Of a DNA stretch of 37,605 nucleotides, positions 1 to 7,109 are shown piece by piece. The notes beneath the pieces are model-generated. The model was given only the letters and a program-made list of their open reading frames with translations. It ran no database searches and was not told where the DNA came from. Source of the DNA: Kiritimatiellia bacterium. GTDB taxonomy: Bacteria > Verrucomicrobiota > Kiritimatiellia > CAIQIC01 > Lenti-01. The first letter of the stretch is position 1. Each line of letters begins with the position of its first letter. A program made the position numbers and the translations under genes. Location of the stretch: the NCBI GenBank assembly GCA_028681135.1, contig JAQUJC010000009.1, forward strand, positions 24,075 to 61,679, read 5' to 3'.

Positions 1-560
1 CCTCCTTAGGTAGGGCGAACCCTCCGGGTGAGCCGGGATCGACAACCCATCACCCACGGCTCGGCAGGGACGCCTCGCCCTACCCAACAGCCGTTTCCGA
101 TCCATCCTCCTTAGGTAGGGCGAACCCTCCGGGTGAGCCGGGATCGACAACCCATCACCCACGGCCCGGCAGGGACGCCTCGCCCTACCCAACAGCCGTT
201 TCCGATCCATCCTCCTTAGGTAGGGCGAACCCTCCGGGTGAGCCGGGATCGACAACCCATCACCCACGGCTCGGCAGGGACGCCTCGCCCTACCCAACAG
301 CCGTTTCCGATCCATCCTCCTTAGGTAGGGCGAACCCGCCGGGTGAGCCGGGATCGAAAACCCATCACCCGCGGCTCGGCAGGGACGCCTCGCCCTACCC
401 AACAGCCGTTCCCGATCCATCCTCTTCAGGTAGGGCGAACCCTCCGGGTGAGCCGGGATCGACAACCCATCACCCACGGCTCGGCAGGGACGCCTCGCCC
501 TACCCAACAGCCGTTTCCGATCCATCGTCTTCAGGTAGGGCGAACCCTCCGGGTGAGCCG
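1..560. repeat. Tandem 105-bp hairpin repeat, about 5.3 copies
   Basis: Units begin at 1, 106, 211, 316, 421 and 526, the last one partial, with an exact 105-bp period and only a few substitutions per unit. Within a unit, GGTAGGGCGA (9-18 in the first copy) is complementary to TCGCCCTACC (75-84), and GAGCCG pairs with CGGCTC further in. Each unit could therefore fold into a long imperfect hairpin of about 76 nt. The array may extend left beyond the window. The period is a multiple of three, which creates an artificial open frame through the repeats; it does not look like a gene. The array ends about 25 bp before the acr3 start codon, so it probably supplies or replaces that gene's upstream region. 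Confidence 0.95.
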
Positions 561-586
561 CAAGAGAATTAAAAAGGAATCCCTCC

Positions 587-1774
587 ATGACCTGCAGCAC
601 TGCTTCCGTATCCGACCGCAAACTGACCAATATCTTCGAACGCTATCTGACCGTATGGGTCGGGCTATGCATCGTGGGCGGCATTTTGCTGGGTAAGATC
701 GCGCCCGGTTTGGCTCAAGCCCTCGATGGCATGTCCATCGTCGTCAACGGTGCGCCCGTCGTGTCTATCCCCATCGCCATCTGCTTGTTCTTCATGATGT
801 ATCCCATCATGGTGAAGATCGACTTTGCCTCGGTCATCCAGGCCGGTAAAAGCGGCACGCCGGTAGGGTTGACTCTGTTGCTCAACTGGGCAATCAAGCC
901 ATTCACGATGTATGCCATTGCGACGGTCTTTCTCGGATTCATCTTCCGGGGGTTTATCGGCACAGATGCAACGGATCTCGTCAAGATGCCATTTGGCCTT
1001 GATCTGGCTGTAGGCGCTACGCATGGTGCCGGAACGGTGGTGTGGCATGAAGGCATCAAGATGCTGCAGGTCCCGCTTTGGCGCAGTTATTTGGCCGGAT
1101 GCATCCTGCTGGGCATCGCTCCCTGCACGGCCATGGTGCTGGTCTGGGGCTATCTGGCGCGCGGCAACGACGGCCTCACCCTGGTGATGGTGGCCATCAA
1201 TTCACTCTCGATGTTGCTGCTCTACGGCGTGCTCGGCGGCTTTCTGCTAGGCGTCGGCCGTCTGCCCGTCCCGTGGCAGGCCTTGCTGCTGTCCATCGCC
1301 ATTTATGTGGCCCTGCCTTTGGTGGCGGGGTTCCTCTCCCGCAAATGGATCATCCAGGCCAAGGGCGAGGCGTGGTTCAAAGAAAAATTCCTGCAGGTGC
1401 TCACGCCCATCACCATCGTCGCGCTGTTGACCACGCTCGTGCTCTTATTCAGTTTCAAGGGCGAGACCATCCTACAAAACCCGCTGACGATCTTATGGAT
1501 TGCCATTCCCCTATTCCTTCAGACGATGCTGATCTTCGGACTGGGGTATGGCGCGGCCCGTCTGCTCAAGCTGTCCTATCGCGATGCGGCGCCCGCCGCG
1601 CTGATCGGTGCCTCCAATCATTTCGAAGTCGCCATCGCCACGGCCACGATGCTCTTTGGCCTGTCCTCCGGCGCGGCACTGGCCACGGTGGTGGGCGTGC
1701 TGATCGAGGTGCCCGTCATGCTCTGGTTGGTTCGAATTTGCCGTCGGACACAACAGTGGTTCCCGACGCCATAA
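587..1774 (+). CDS. acr3: ACR3-family arsenite efflux permease
   Basis: This 395-residue polytopic inner-membrane protein matches the ACR3 (arsenical-resistance protein 3) family of the bile/arsenite/riboflavin transporter superfamily, which exports As(III) using the membrane potential. Family stretches seen include the N-terminal [41 protein letters not shown], the segment [20 protein letters not shown] with the conserved transport cysteine, and the C-terminal [20 protein letters not shown]. About ten hydrophobic segments are visible and the length is normal. The start is supported by AAAAAGGA about 8 nt upstream. No arsR, arsC or arsM lies in the window, so control by an ArsR repressor cannot be judged. 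The upstream region consists of the 105-bp repeats. Confidence 0.95.
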   Translation: MTCSTASVSDRKLTNIFERYLTVWVGLCIVGGILLGKIAPGLAQALDGMSIVVNGAPVVSIPIAICLFFMMYPIMVKIDFASVIQAGKSGTPVGLTLLLNWAIKPFTMYAIATVFLGFIFRGFIGTDATDLVKMPFGLDLAVGATHGAGTVVWHEGIKMLQVPLWRSYLAGCILLGIAPCTAMVLVWGYLARGNDGLTLVMVAINSLSMLLLYGVLGGFLLGVGRLPVPWQALLLSIAIYVALPLVAGFLSRKWIIQAKGEAWFKEKFLQVLTPITIVALLTTLVLLFSFKGETILQNPLTILWIAIPLFLQTMLIFGLGYGAARLLKLSYRDAAPAALIGASNHFEVAIATATMLFGLSSGAALATVVGVLIEVPVMLWLVRICRRTQQWFPTP

Positions 1775-1962
1775 AGCTGAACATGCCAGAATAACTATTC
1801 ATCATTCTGACCCGTGCTGGTGAGTGGGACGGTCGAATCGGGCCTCAAAAAAAAATGACCTTTGGTCGCAAATATTTCTTGTATTGCCCTTTGGTGAAGC
1901 TCACGCTTTTAAGCATCCCCCCCGGGATGTAGTAAGATGCCCTCTAACAAAAGGAAAAGCCC
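1775..1962. other. Intergenic stretch, no gene seen
   Basis: This 188-bp gap contains an A-run (near 1848) and a short C-run (near 1917), but no convincing hairpin-plus-T terminator for acr3 and no clear promoter hexamer pair. The Shine-Dalgarno AAAAGGA for the next gene is at its right end. Confidence 0.5.
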
Positions 1963-2379
1963 ATGAAAAAGCATAACTGGATGATTCTGCCGCTCTTGAC
2001 AGCCGCCCTGTTTCTGACCGGCTGCGGCAGCGACAGCGACAGCGACAGCGATGACGAGGCGGCGCCCGCCCCACCGGCCGTGGAATCGGACGCCGGGCCC
2101 AGTGCCAACGAACAATTCGCGGCGATCACGCCATCCGGCCTAACTCTGACCGACAAGTTCACCATTGCCGGCCGTGGCACGGTATATAATGTGCGCTGCG
2201 ATGCCATCGACGACGCCGTCAGCTACACTTTCACGACCAGTTTTGGCGGTTCCGAGACGGTTGCCAACAACAACGTGACCCTTCAGAAAACCGGTGCCGA
2301 CGAAGCCTTCACGTTGAGCGTCTATGCCACCAATGGCGACGGCATCAACACCCGCACGGCCAGCGCCAGTCTCAACTGA
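1963..2379 (+). CDS. Small secreted lipoprotein, function unknown
   Basis: A 138-residue protein with a lipoprotein signal: basic MKKHNW, a hydrophobic run, then the lipobox LTGC with the acylated cysteine at about residue 21. After the cysteine comes a short Ser-Asp repeat (GSDSDSDSDD) and a Pro/Ala linker. The remaining part of about 90 residues is rich in Thr, Val and Asn (for example KFTIAGRGTVYNVRCDAIDD and SYTFTTSFGGSETVANNN), with the pattern of a small beta-sandwich domain similar to fibronectin type III or Ig-like folds. AAAAGGA stands upstream of the start. It converges with the next gene with an 18-bp gap. I do not recognise a named family. Confidence 0.8.
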   Translation: MKKHNWMILPLLTAALFLTGCGSDSDSDSDDEAAPAPPAVESDAGPSANEQFAAITPSGLTLTDKFTIAGRGTVYNVRCDAIDDAVSYTFTTSFGGSETVANNNVTLQKTGADEAFTLSVYATNGDGINTRTASASLN

Positions 2380-2397
2380 CCCCCCCGCGCTCCGCCT

Positions 2398-2754
2398 CTA
2401 AAACGTCACGCGCCAACCGATGGTGGCCCCGGCCACCTCGGTTGGTGCCCCCGCCCCGCCGGACTCCCGTCCGAGCGGCACCGTAACGGCCTGCAACACG
2501 AGTGGGGAGTCTTCGGCCTGTTTCACGGCCCGGGCAATAGCGTCTTCCCGCTCGGCAGCCGAATAGCGTTCGACATCCGATCGCAGCGCCACCAGGCCAT
2601 ACACCGCCACCACCGCCACCAGCAGGCCCACGGTCACGGCTGCACCTGCGGAATCGCCGCCGATCTCGGCCCGGACCGGCGCCGCGGGCAGCGTGGCCAA
2701 TATCAGCGCCGCCACCACCACACCGGCTGTGGTATTCCACCCAGATTTGCTCAT
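2398..2754 (-). CDS. Small exported protein downstream of mlaD
   Basis: A protein of 118 residues beginning MSKSGWNTTAG, with a signal peptide or single membrane anchor (VVVAALILATLPAAPVRAE). A second hydrophobic segment follows at about residues 38-55 (GAAVTVGLLVAVVAVYGLVAL), then a charged helix (SDVERYSAAEREDAIARAVKQAED) and a short beta-rich C-terminus. The reading frame is open to 2796, but the ATG at 2754 has a GGAGG about 8 nt upstream, so I prefer that start. It lies 53 bp downstream of mlaD on the same strand and may belong to that operon. I do not recognise it. A link to envelope lipid transport rests on position alone. Confidence 0.7.
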   Translation of the reverse strand: MSKSGWNTTAGVVVAALILATLPAAPVRAEIGGDSAGAAVTVGLLVAVVAVYGLVALRSDVERYSAAEREDAIARAVKQAEDSPLVLQAVTVPLGRESGGAGAPTEVAGATIGWRVTF

Positions 2755-2807
2755 TCCGCGCCTCCGCTCCTGCCGCCTCTGCGACTCCGTTTCCACAAGT
2801 GTGCCAT

Positions 2808-3794
2808 TTAGAACACCCCAAAGAAAATACTGGTGAAAGTCGTAATGGGCGACGTCTCACGAATATCGTCCAGCGCGGCTCGTCCCTCGCGCACCAGCCC
2901 CTTCAATTCGAGATACATTTCCTCATCCGCCACCAGCCGCCCCAACGTCCCCTCGCCGCTGGCGATGGCTTCCGACATCTCACGCCACGCCGTGAGGGTG
3001 GCGGCCAAATCCTGATAGGCTTGATCATCGTCGCCCAGCAGCTTGCCCATGGTCCCCTCGCCCTTGGCCAGCCGGTCGCTGACGTCGCGCAAGTTGGCGG
3101 CCACGACCTGGGCATCGTCGTACAAGCGCCCGTCGTGCATCAGCTTGCCGATGGTCCCCTCGCCCTTGACCAGCTTATCGCTGACCTCGCGCAAGTTGGC
3201 GGCAATGGCTTTCACCTCGGCATACACCGCATCATCCACCAGCAATTGACCCAGCGTCCCCTCCCCCTCGCCCAGGCGCGTCGCGATTTTGCGGAGGTGC
3301 GTCATCGTCGCCTTGGCATCCTCCAGGATGCCGTCGTTGAGCGCCAGGCGGATATCCTCGATGGTCTGGGTTGCCGAATCGATCAGGTCAGCCGACGCCG
3401 TCCCTGTCAGCACCTGAGGTTGAGGATGCAGGGGCGGGAGGTCCGGATTGCCCTCATGAATGTTCAAATAGCGCCCGCCCAGCACGGAGGTCGGCTGCAC
3501 TTCAATTATGTAGTCTTCGCGCAAATGAAGCCCGGTCGTCAGCAGCGCCATCACATGCACCCCATCCCGCTTTAGATCGATCTGTTTGACTTTGCCAACG
3601 GTGACACCGCGCGCACTGACCACATCGCCCACCCGCAGCCCCATGGCATTGTCGAACACAATCTCCACCGGGCGCTGCTGGCGGAACAGCGACTCCTGAT
3701 TAAGCACCACCGTCAGCAAAAACAACGCCGCCAAAACCGCAAAGCTAAACAGCCCAACCGTGCTTTCGATGATGACCTGCTTTTTGAACTTCAT
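2808..3794 (-). CDS. mlaD: MCE-family substrate-binding protein MlaD
   Basis: A 328-residue MlaD-type protein, the periplasmic lipid-binding part of the Mla ABC transporter that moves phospholipids between inner and outer membranes. Residues 13-31 form the membrane anchor. The MCE domain covers about 40-118 (VEIVFDNAMGLRVGDVVSAR, VGKVKQIDL, TSVLGGRYLNI). The C-terminal half carries four repeats of about 34 residues, each starting EGTxGxL (about 178, 212, 246 and 281) and followed by amphipathic helices (AANLREVSDKL, AANLRDVSDRL), as in other long MCE proteins whose helices form a tube or needle. It ends on a hydrophobic SIFFGVF. The start overlaps the mlaF stop by 4 bp, which suggests translational coupling. 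Confidence 0.93.
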   Translation of the reverse strand: MKFKKQVIIESTVGLFSFAVLAALFLLTVVLNQESLFRQQRPVEIVFDNAMGLRVGDVVSARGVTVGKVKQIDLKRDGVHVMALLTTGLHLREDYIIEVQPTSVLGGRYLNIHEGNPDLPPLHPQPQVLTGTASADLIDSATQTIEDIRLALNDGILEDAKATMTHLRKIATRLGEGEGTLGQLLVDDAVYAEVKAIAANLREVSDKLVKGEGTIGKLMHDGRLYDDAQVVAANLRDVSDRLAKGEGTMGKLLGDDDQAYQDLAATLTAWREMSEAIASGEGTLGRLVADEEMYLELKGLVREGRAALDDIRETSPITTFTSIFFGVF

Positions 3795-4555
3795 GTATCA
3801 AATGCCTTCCGGACGTCGTCCATGTCCGCGATGCCTTGTGCTCGGAGGAAGTCTCGCACGACCGGGTGTGAGGATGCAACGAATTCCTCTGGCGGGGCAC
3901 ACACAGCGAAACGCCCCTCGTGCAGCATGGCCACCCGCGAGCCAATTTTCAACGCGCTATACAAGTCATGCGTCACCACGACGCTGGTCACGCCCAGCCG
4001 CTGGCGCAGATTATCAATCAACAGATCAATCTGGCGCGAAATGACCGGGTCCAACCCGGACGTGGGCTCATCATACACAATGATTTCCGGCTGGGTCACG
4101 ATGGCGCGCGCGAGCCCCACGCGTTTACGCATGCCCCCCGAGATATCGCTGGGCATCCGGTCGCCCACTCCCTCCAGCCCCACCAGCGCCAGCTTTTCGG
4201 CTGCACGGGCGCGGATGTCGTCCTCGGGAAGATGTTGGGTCTGGCGCAGGGGCAGGCAGACGTTATCCTCCACGTTCAGCCACTGCAGCAGCGCCGCGCT
4301 CTGGAACAAGACCCCGAAGCGCGCCAGGATGCGCGTCACGTCCGCGCCCTCGGCCTCGCTGATGCAGTCATCGCCCACCCAGACCCGGCCCTCTTCTGGC
4401 GTCAGCAGGCGGATCATGTTCTGGAGGCTCACGCTCTTGCCCGACCCCGACCGCCCCACGATCACAAACGTCTCGCCGTGGTGGATGTCGTAGGATATCC
4501 CATCCAACACGGTATGGGTGCCAAAGCGCTTGGTGACATTCTCAAAGCGGATCAT
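3791..4555 (-). CDS. mlaF: Mla ABC transporter ATP-binding protein
   Basis: A 254-residue ABC ATPase of the MlaF type. Visible motifs are Walker A GRSGSGKS (34-41), the Q-loop in VLFQSAALLQ, the signature ISGGMRKR (about 138-145), Walker B IIVYDEP followed by the D-loop SGLD, and the switch histidine in VVTHD (H196). The SGGMRKR signature and the phrase ARAIVTQPEIIVYDEPTSGL are typical of MlaF and related MCE transporter ATPases. It powers lipid movement through MlaE on the cytoplasmic face. The start overlaps the mlaE stop by 4 bp and the stop overlaps the mlaD start by 4 bp, giving one coupled operon. Confidence 0.96.
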   Translation of the reverse strand: MIRFENVTKRFGTHTVLDGISYDIHHGETFVIVGRSGSGKSVSLQNMIRLLTPEEGRVWVGDDCISEAEGADVTRILARFGVLFQSAALLQWLNVEDNVCLPLRQTQHLPEDDIRARAAEKLALVGLEGVGDRMPSDISGGMRKRVGLARAIVTQPEIIVYDEPTSGLDPVISRQIDLLIDNLRQRLGVTSVVVTHDLYSALKIGSRVAMLHEGRFAVCAPPEEFVASSHPVVRDFLRAQGIADMDDVRKAFDT

Positions 4556-5364
4556 TGGTAGAACAACCTCGTCACAAAGTAGCCCACCACCAGAATCAAC
4601 AGAAACGAGGTAATCACGGTGCGCCGGGTCGCGCGCCCCACCCCCACGGCCCCCTCGGTTGCCGTGAAGCCCTGATAACAGGCCACGGTCACGATGATCA
4701 ACCCAAACAGGAACGACTTGAACAGCCCCACATAGAGGTCTTTGTTTTCCGCATAGCGAAACGCATTGTCGAAATACGCCTCCCAGGAAATGCCCAGTTG
4801 CGACGCGCCGACAATGGCCCCGCCGAAAATGCCCAGCAAATTGGTATACACCGTCAGCAGCGGCATCATGATCGCCAGCGCCACCAGGCGCGGCATCATC
4901 AAATAGCGCAGCGGGCTAATGCCCATCACATCCAGTGCCGCGATCTCCTCGCCCACCGTCATGGTTCCCATCTGGGCAGCGATGGCCGAGCCAACGCTCG
5001 CGGCGATGACCAGCCCGGTCATAAACGGCCCCATTTCGCGCAGCATCGAGATACTCACCAGGGTGCCGATGCTGTTCTCCTGCCCGTAGCGGCGCAATTC
5101 CAGCCCCACCTGCAACGCCAGGATCATGCCCGTAAACAACCCCACCACCGTCACCACCCCGAGACTCTTGATCCCCACCAGATAGAGTTGGTTCATCACG
5201 TCGGCGCGGTTCTTGCGCGAAAACAAAAAGGGCGTTTGCGCCGCCGCCCCCAGCAACATCATCAGCCCCCGCCCCGCCCCCTGCCAGGCCTGAATCAGGG
5301 CCCGCCCCACCGCCGCGAACGTATTCGCGGGCGGATCAACAATTTGGGGTTCTCGCGTAATCAT
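4552..5364 (-). CDS. mlaE: Mla ABC transporter permease
   Basis: A 270-residue MlaE/YrbE-type permease. The core motif region QVGLELRRYGQENSIGTLVSISMLREMGPFMTGLVIAASVGSAIAAQMGTM is the conserved coupling region of MCE permeases, followed by EEIAALDVMGISPLRYLMMPR. Five or so membrane helices are visible. The first 40 residues before the domain (through GRALIQAWQGAGRGLMMLL) are typical. It forms the inner-membrane channel with MlaF and MlaD. The start codon overlaps the stop of the upstream WPLW-repeat gene by 4 bp. No mlaC or mlaA homologue is in the window. Confidence 0.95.
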   Translation of the reverse strand: MITREPQIVDPPANTFAAVGRALIQAWQGAGRGLMMLLGAAAQTPFLFSRKNRADVMNQLYLVGIKSLGVVTVVGLFTGMILALQVGLELRRYGQENSIGTLVSISMLREMGPFMTGLVIAASVGSAIAAQMGTMTVGEEIAALDVMGISPLRYLMMPRLVALAIMMPLLTVYTNLLGIFGGAIVGASQLGISWEAYFDNAFRYAENKDLYVGLFKSFLFGLIIVTVACYQGFTATEGAVGVGRATRRTVITSFLLILVVGYFVTRLFYQ

Positions 5365-7109
5365 GGCGGGGTCCGGCGCTCCTCTGCTGCAGACTCCGGC
5401 CCGGCCAGTCGCCAGCGGCCCAGCCAGAGAAAGCGCACCTGACGAGTTGTAGCGGTTCGGTCGTAGGCAATCAACCCTTTCAGCACCGACCAGCGGCGCA
5501 CCCCCGCCGCCTCCGCCCGGTCATGACGCCACAGCGGGAACAGCGAAAAGGCCCGGGCACCCGCCTCGCGCCGCGTATAGCGGGCCAGCCCCCACAGCAC
5601 ATCCAGGTCGCTCTGCTCACCGTGCGCGCGGTAGTCCAGCACCGTCCACAGCGGCGCCCAACTGCGCTCCACCGGCGGCGGATGCCCCGCCGGCCAGAGA
5701 TCGACCAGCCGCAAGCGATACGTCTTCGCCTCCAGATCATACCCGCGCGAATAGAGCGGCCACAGCTTGGTGCGGTTGGCCACCACGCGCCGCGGCAGCG
5801 GCGCAGGGGCAGATGCCTCGGGCTCGTCCGACTCGCCCGCTTCACCCGTCGGCGGCTTCGTTTCCACACTGGTCGTCACATTATTATAGAATGGAATCAC
5901 GCCCCAGCGATTCCGATGGGTGGTGGCCCAGTGATTTTTTTCGCGAACAATCAGCGGCCAGAGCCAGTACCAGCGCTCGAGTGCGCCATCCTTGCGCCAG
6001 CCGTACAGCGGCCACACCGCCAACTTCTCGCGTAGGCCCGTTTCGCGCTGATAAAACGGCCACGGGCAGAACGTCCGCGACATCTGTTCGCCGCGGATAA
6101 ACTGAAACAGCGGCGGCAGAACCATCCACCCCTTCTGGCTATTGAGGTTGACCCGCCCGCACAGCGGAAACAACACCCACGCCGTCCCCTCGGCTTTGGG
6201 ATGCACATAGCGCGCGTGGGTCCACACCGGCCACAGGACCGAGTGCTTGTCATAGAGCCGCTCGTTTTTGGAATGCATGTAGAACGGAAACACCCGAAAC
6301 TTCTCCAGATGCCCATCCGGAGTGGTCGTGCGCGACCAGATCGGCCACAGCACATCGGTCGTGTGGACCTCCTTGATCCAGCTCTCGGTCCACAGCGGCC
6401 ATAGCACAAAGCGAATGCGGTCCTTCAGCAGGAAATTACGGATGTCGCCCCCCAGCGGAAACAGCGCCGCATAGCCCTTGCCCGTTTCGTCGCGGCCGTG
6501 GAACCACAGCGGAATGACCCGCACGCTATACTGCGACGCCGGATCCGTGCCATCCCGATTGAAATACCACGCCAGCAGCACCCGCGCGGATGTCTCCTTA
6601 TGAAATGTCTTGCCCGCCGCCACGGGCCAGAGCACATCCCAGGCCGTGCGTCCCGTCGCCGGGTCCGCCGCCCGCGCCCACAGCGGCCGGGGCATCGCCT
6701 GCAACGCCATCCCATCCTCCCCCCGCGCCCGTTCGAGGAAGGGCCCCGCCGCCCGGCAGCGCTCGTTCCCATCCGCATCGTCCATCCACGACCACAGCGG
6801 ACCCCAGTCGTGGGTGACGATCAGCGGCACCGTCTCCGCCCCCCACGCCCCCGCCGCAATACCCAGCAGCACGAGCGCAGCGGCCGTCACGCGTTTTCCA
6901 CACTGTGGAAGAAAATCTTCCACGCTATGGAAAATTTTTGGCCGAGTTTTCCACGCTATGGAAAAAAGGGGGCCGAGTTTTCCACGGTATGGAAGATTTT
7001 TTCGCGATTTTTCCACGCTATGGAAGATTTTTTCGCGATTTTTCCACGCTATGGAAAACATTTTTCCACAGTGTGGAAAACGCCCCGCCGCCGATTTGGC
7101 GCCGTTCAC
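5361..7109 (-). CDS. Exported WPLW-repeat protein with a repeat-derived N-terminal extension
   Basis: A 582-residue frame starting at a GTG that overlaps the hydantoinase stop. Residues 10-72 are translated from seven copies of a 19-bp palindrome (FPHCGK, FSIAWK, FHSVEK, LPYRGK, FSIAWK, FHSVED, LPQCGK). Only then comes a normal signal peptide (about 73-91, ending AAGAWGAE). The mature part contains about 16 short aromatic motifs of the type LWPLW, LWPIW, VFPFY, LFPLW and VWPLY, spaced by roughly 25-35 residues, which suggests a repetitive beta structure. I recognise no named domain. Its stop overlaps the mlaE start by 4 bp, so it is probably co-translated with the Mla transporter and may act in the periplasm or outer membrane. 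A start after the array (GTG at 6890) is possible; stop avoidance in the array argues for the long form. Confidence 0.75.
   Translation of the reverse strand: MNGAKSAAGRFPHCGKMFSIAWKNREKIFHSVEKSRKNLPYRGKLGPLFSIAWKTRPKIFHSVEDFLPQCGKRVTAAALVLLGIAAGAWGAETVPLIVTHDWGPLWSWMDDADGNERCRAAGPFLERARGEDGMALQAMPRPLWARAADPATGRTAWDVLWPVAAGKTFHKETSARVLLAWYFNRDGTDPASQYSVRVIPLWFHGRDETGKGYAALFPLGGDIRNFLLKDRIRFVLWPLWTESWIKEVHTTDVLWPIWSRTTTPDGHLEKFRVFPFYMHSKNERLYDKHSVLWPVWTHARYVHPKAEGTAWVLFPLCGRVNLNSQKGWMVLPPLFQFIRGEQMSRTFCPWPFYQRETGLREKLAVWPLYGWRKDGALERWYWLWPLIVREKNHWATTHRNRWGVIPFYNNVTTSVETKPPTGEAGESDEPEASAPAPLPRRVVANRTKLWPLYSRGYDLEAKTYRLRLVDLWPAGHPPPVERSWAPLWTVLDYRAHGEQSDLDVLWGLARYTRREAGARAFSLFPLWRHDRAEAAGVRRWSVLKGLIAYDRTATTRQVRFLWLGRWRLAGPESAAEERRTPP
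6894..7080. repeat. Palindrome array A: seven copies, spacing 22-31-31-31-31-22
   Basis: Seven copies of a 19-bp near-palindrome (core TTTTCCACGCTATGGAAAA) start at 6894, 6916, 6947, 6978, 7009, 7040 and 7062. Internal copies are exactly 31 bp apart and each outermost copy is 22 bp from its neighbour. The outer copies have a symmetric centre (CACACTGTG and CACAGTGTG) instead of CACGCTATG. Linkers are partly conserved (GGCCGAG and TTTTTCGCGA types). The whole array lies inside the coding frame of the WPLW-repeat gene. Confidence 0.95.

Noticed and set aside
1-560. CRISPR array
   Set aside because: The whole 105-bp unit is repeated with no unique spacers, and no cas gene is present.
343-696. 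117-codon open frame through the tandem repeats
   Set aside because: It follows only from the 105-bp period being a multiple of three, has no ribosome site and runs into acr3 in another frame.
2799-3575. 258-codon plus-strand frame opposite mlaD
   Set aside because: It is the complement of the repeated MCE gene; composition and repeats follow from the real minus-strand gene.
6894-7080. CRISPR array for the 19-bp palindromes
   Set aside because: The linkers between copies are only 3-12 bp and repeat one another, too short and too similar for spacers, and the region is inside a coding frame.
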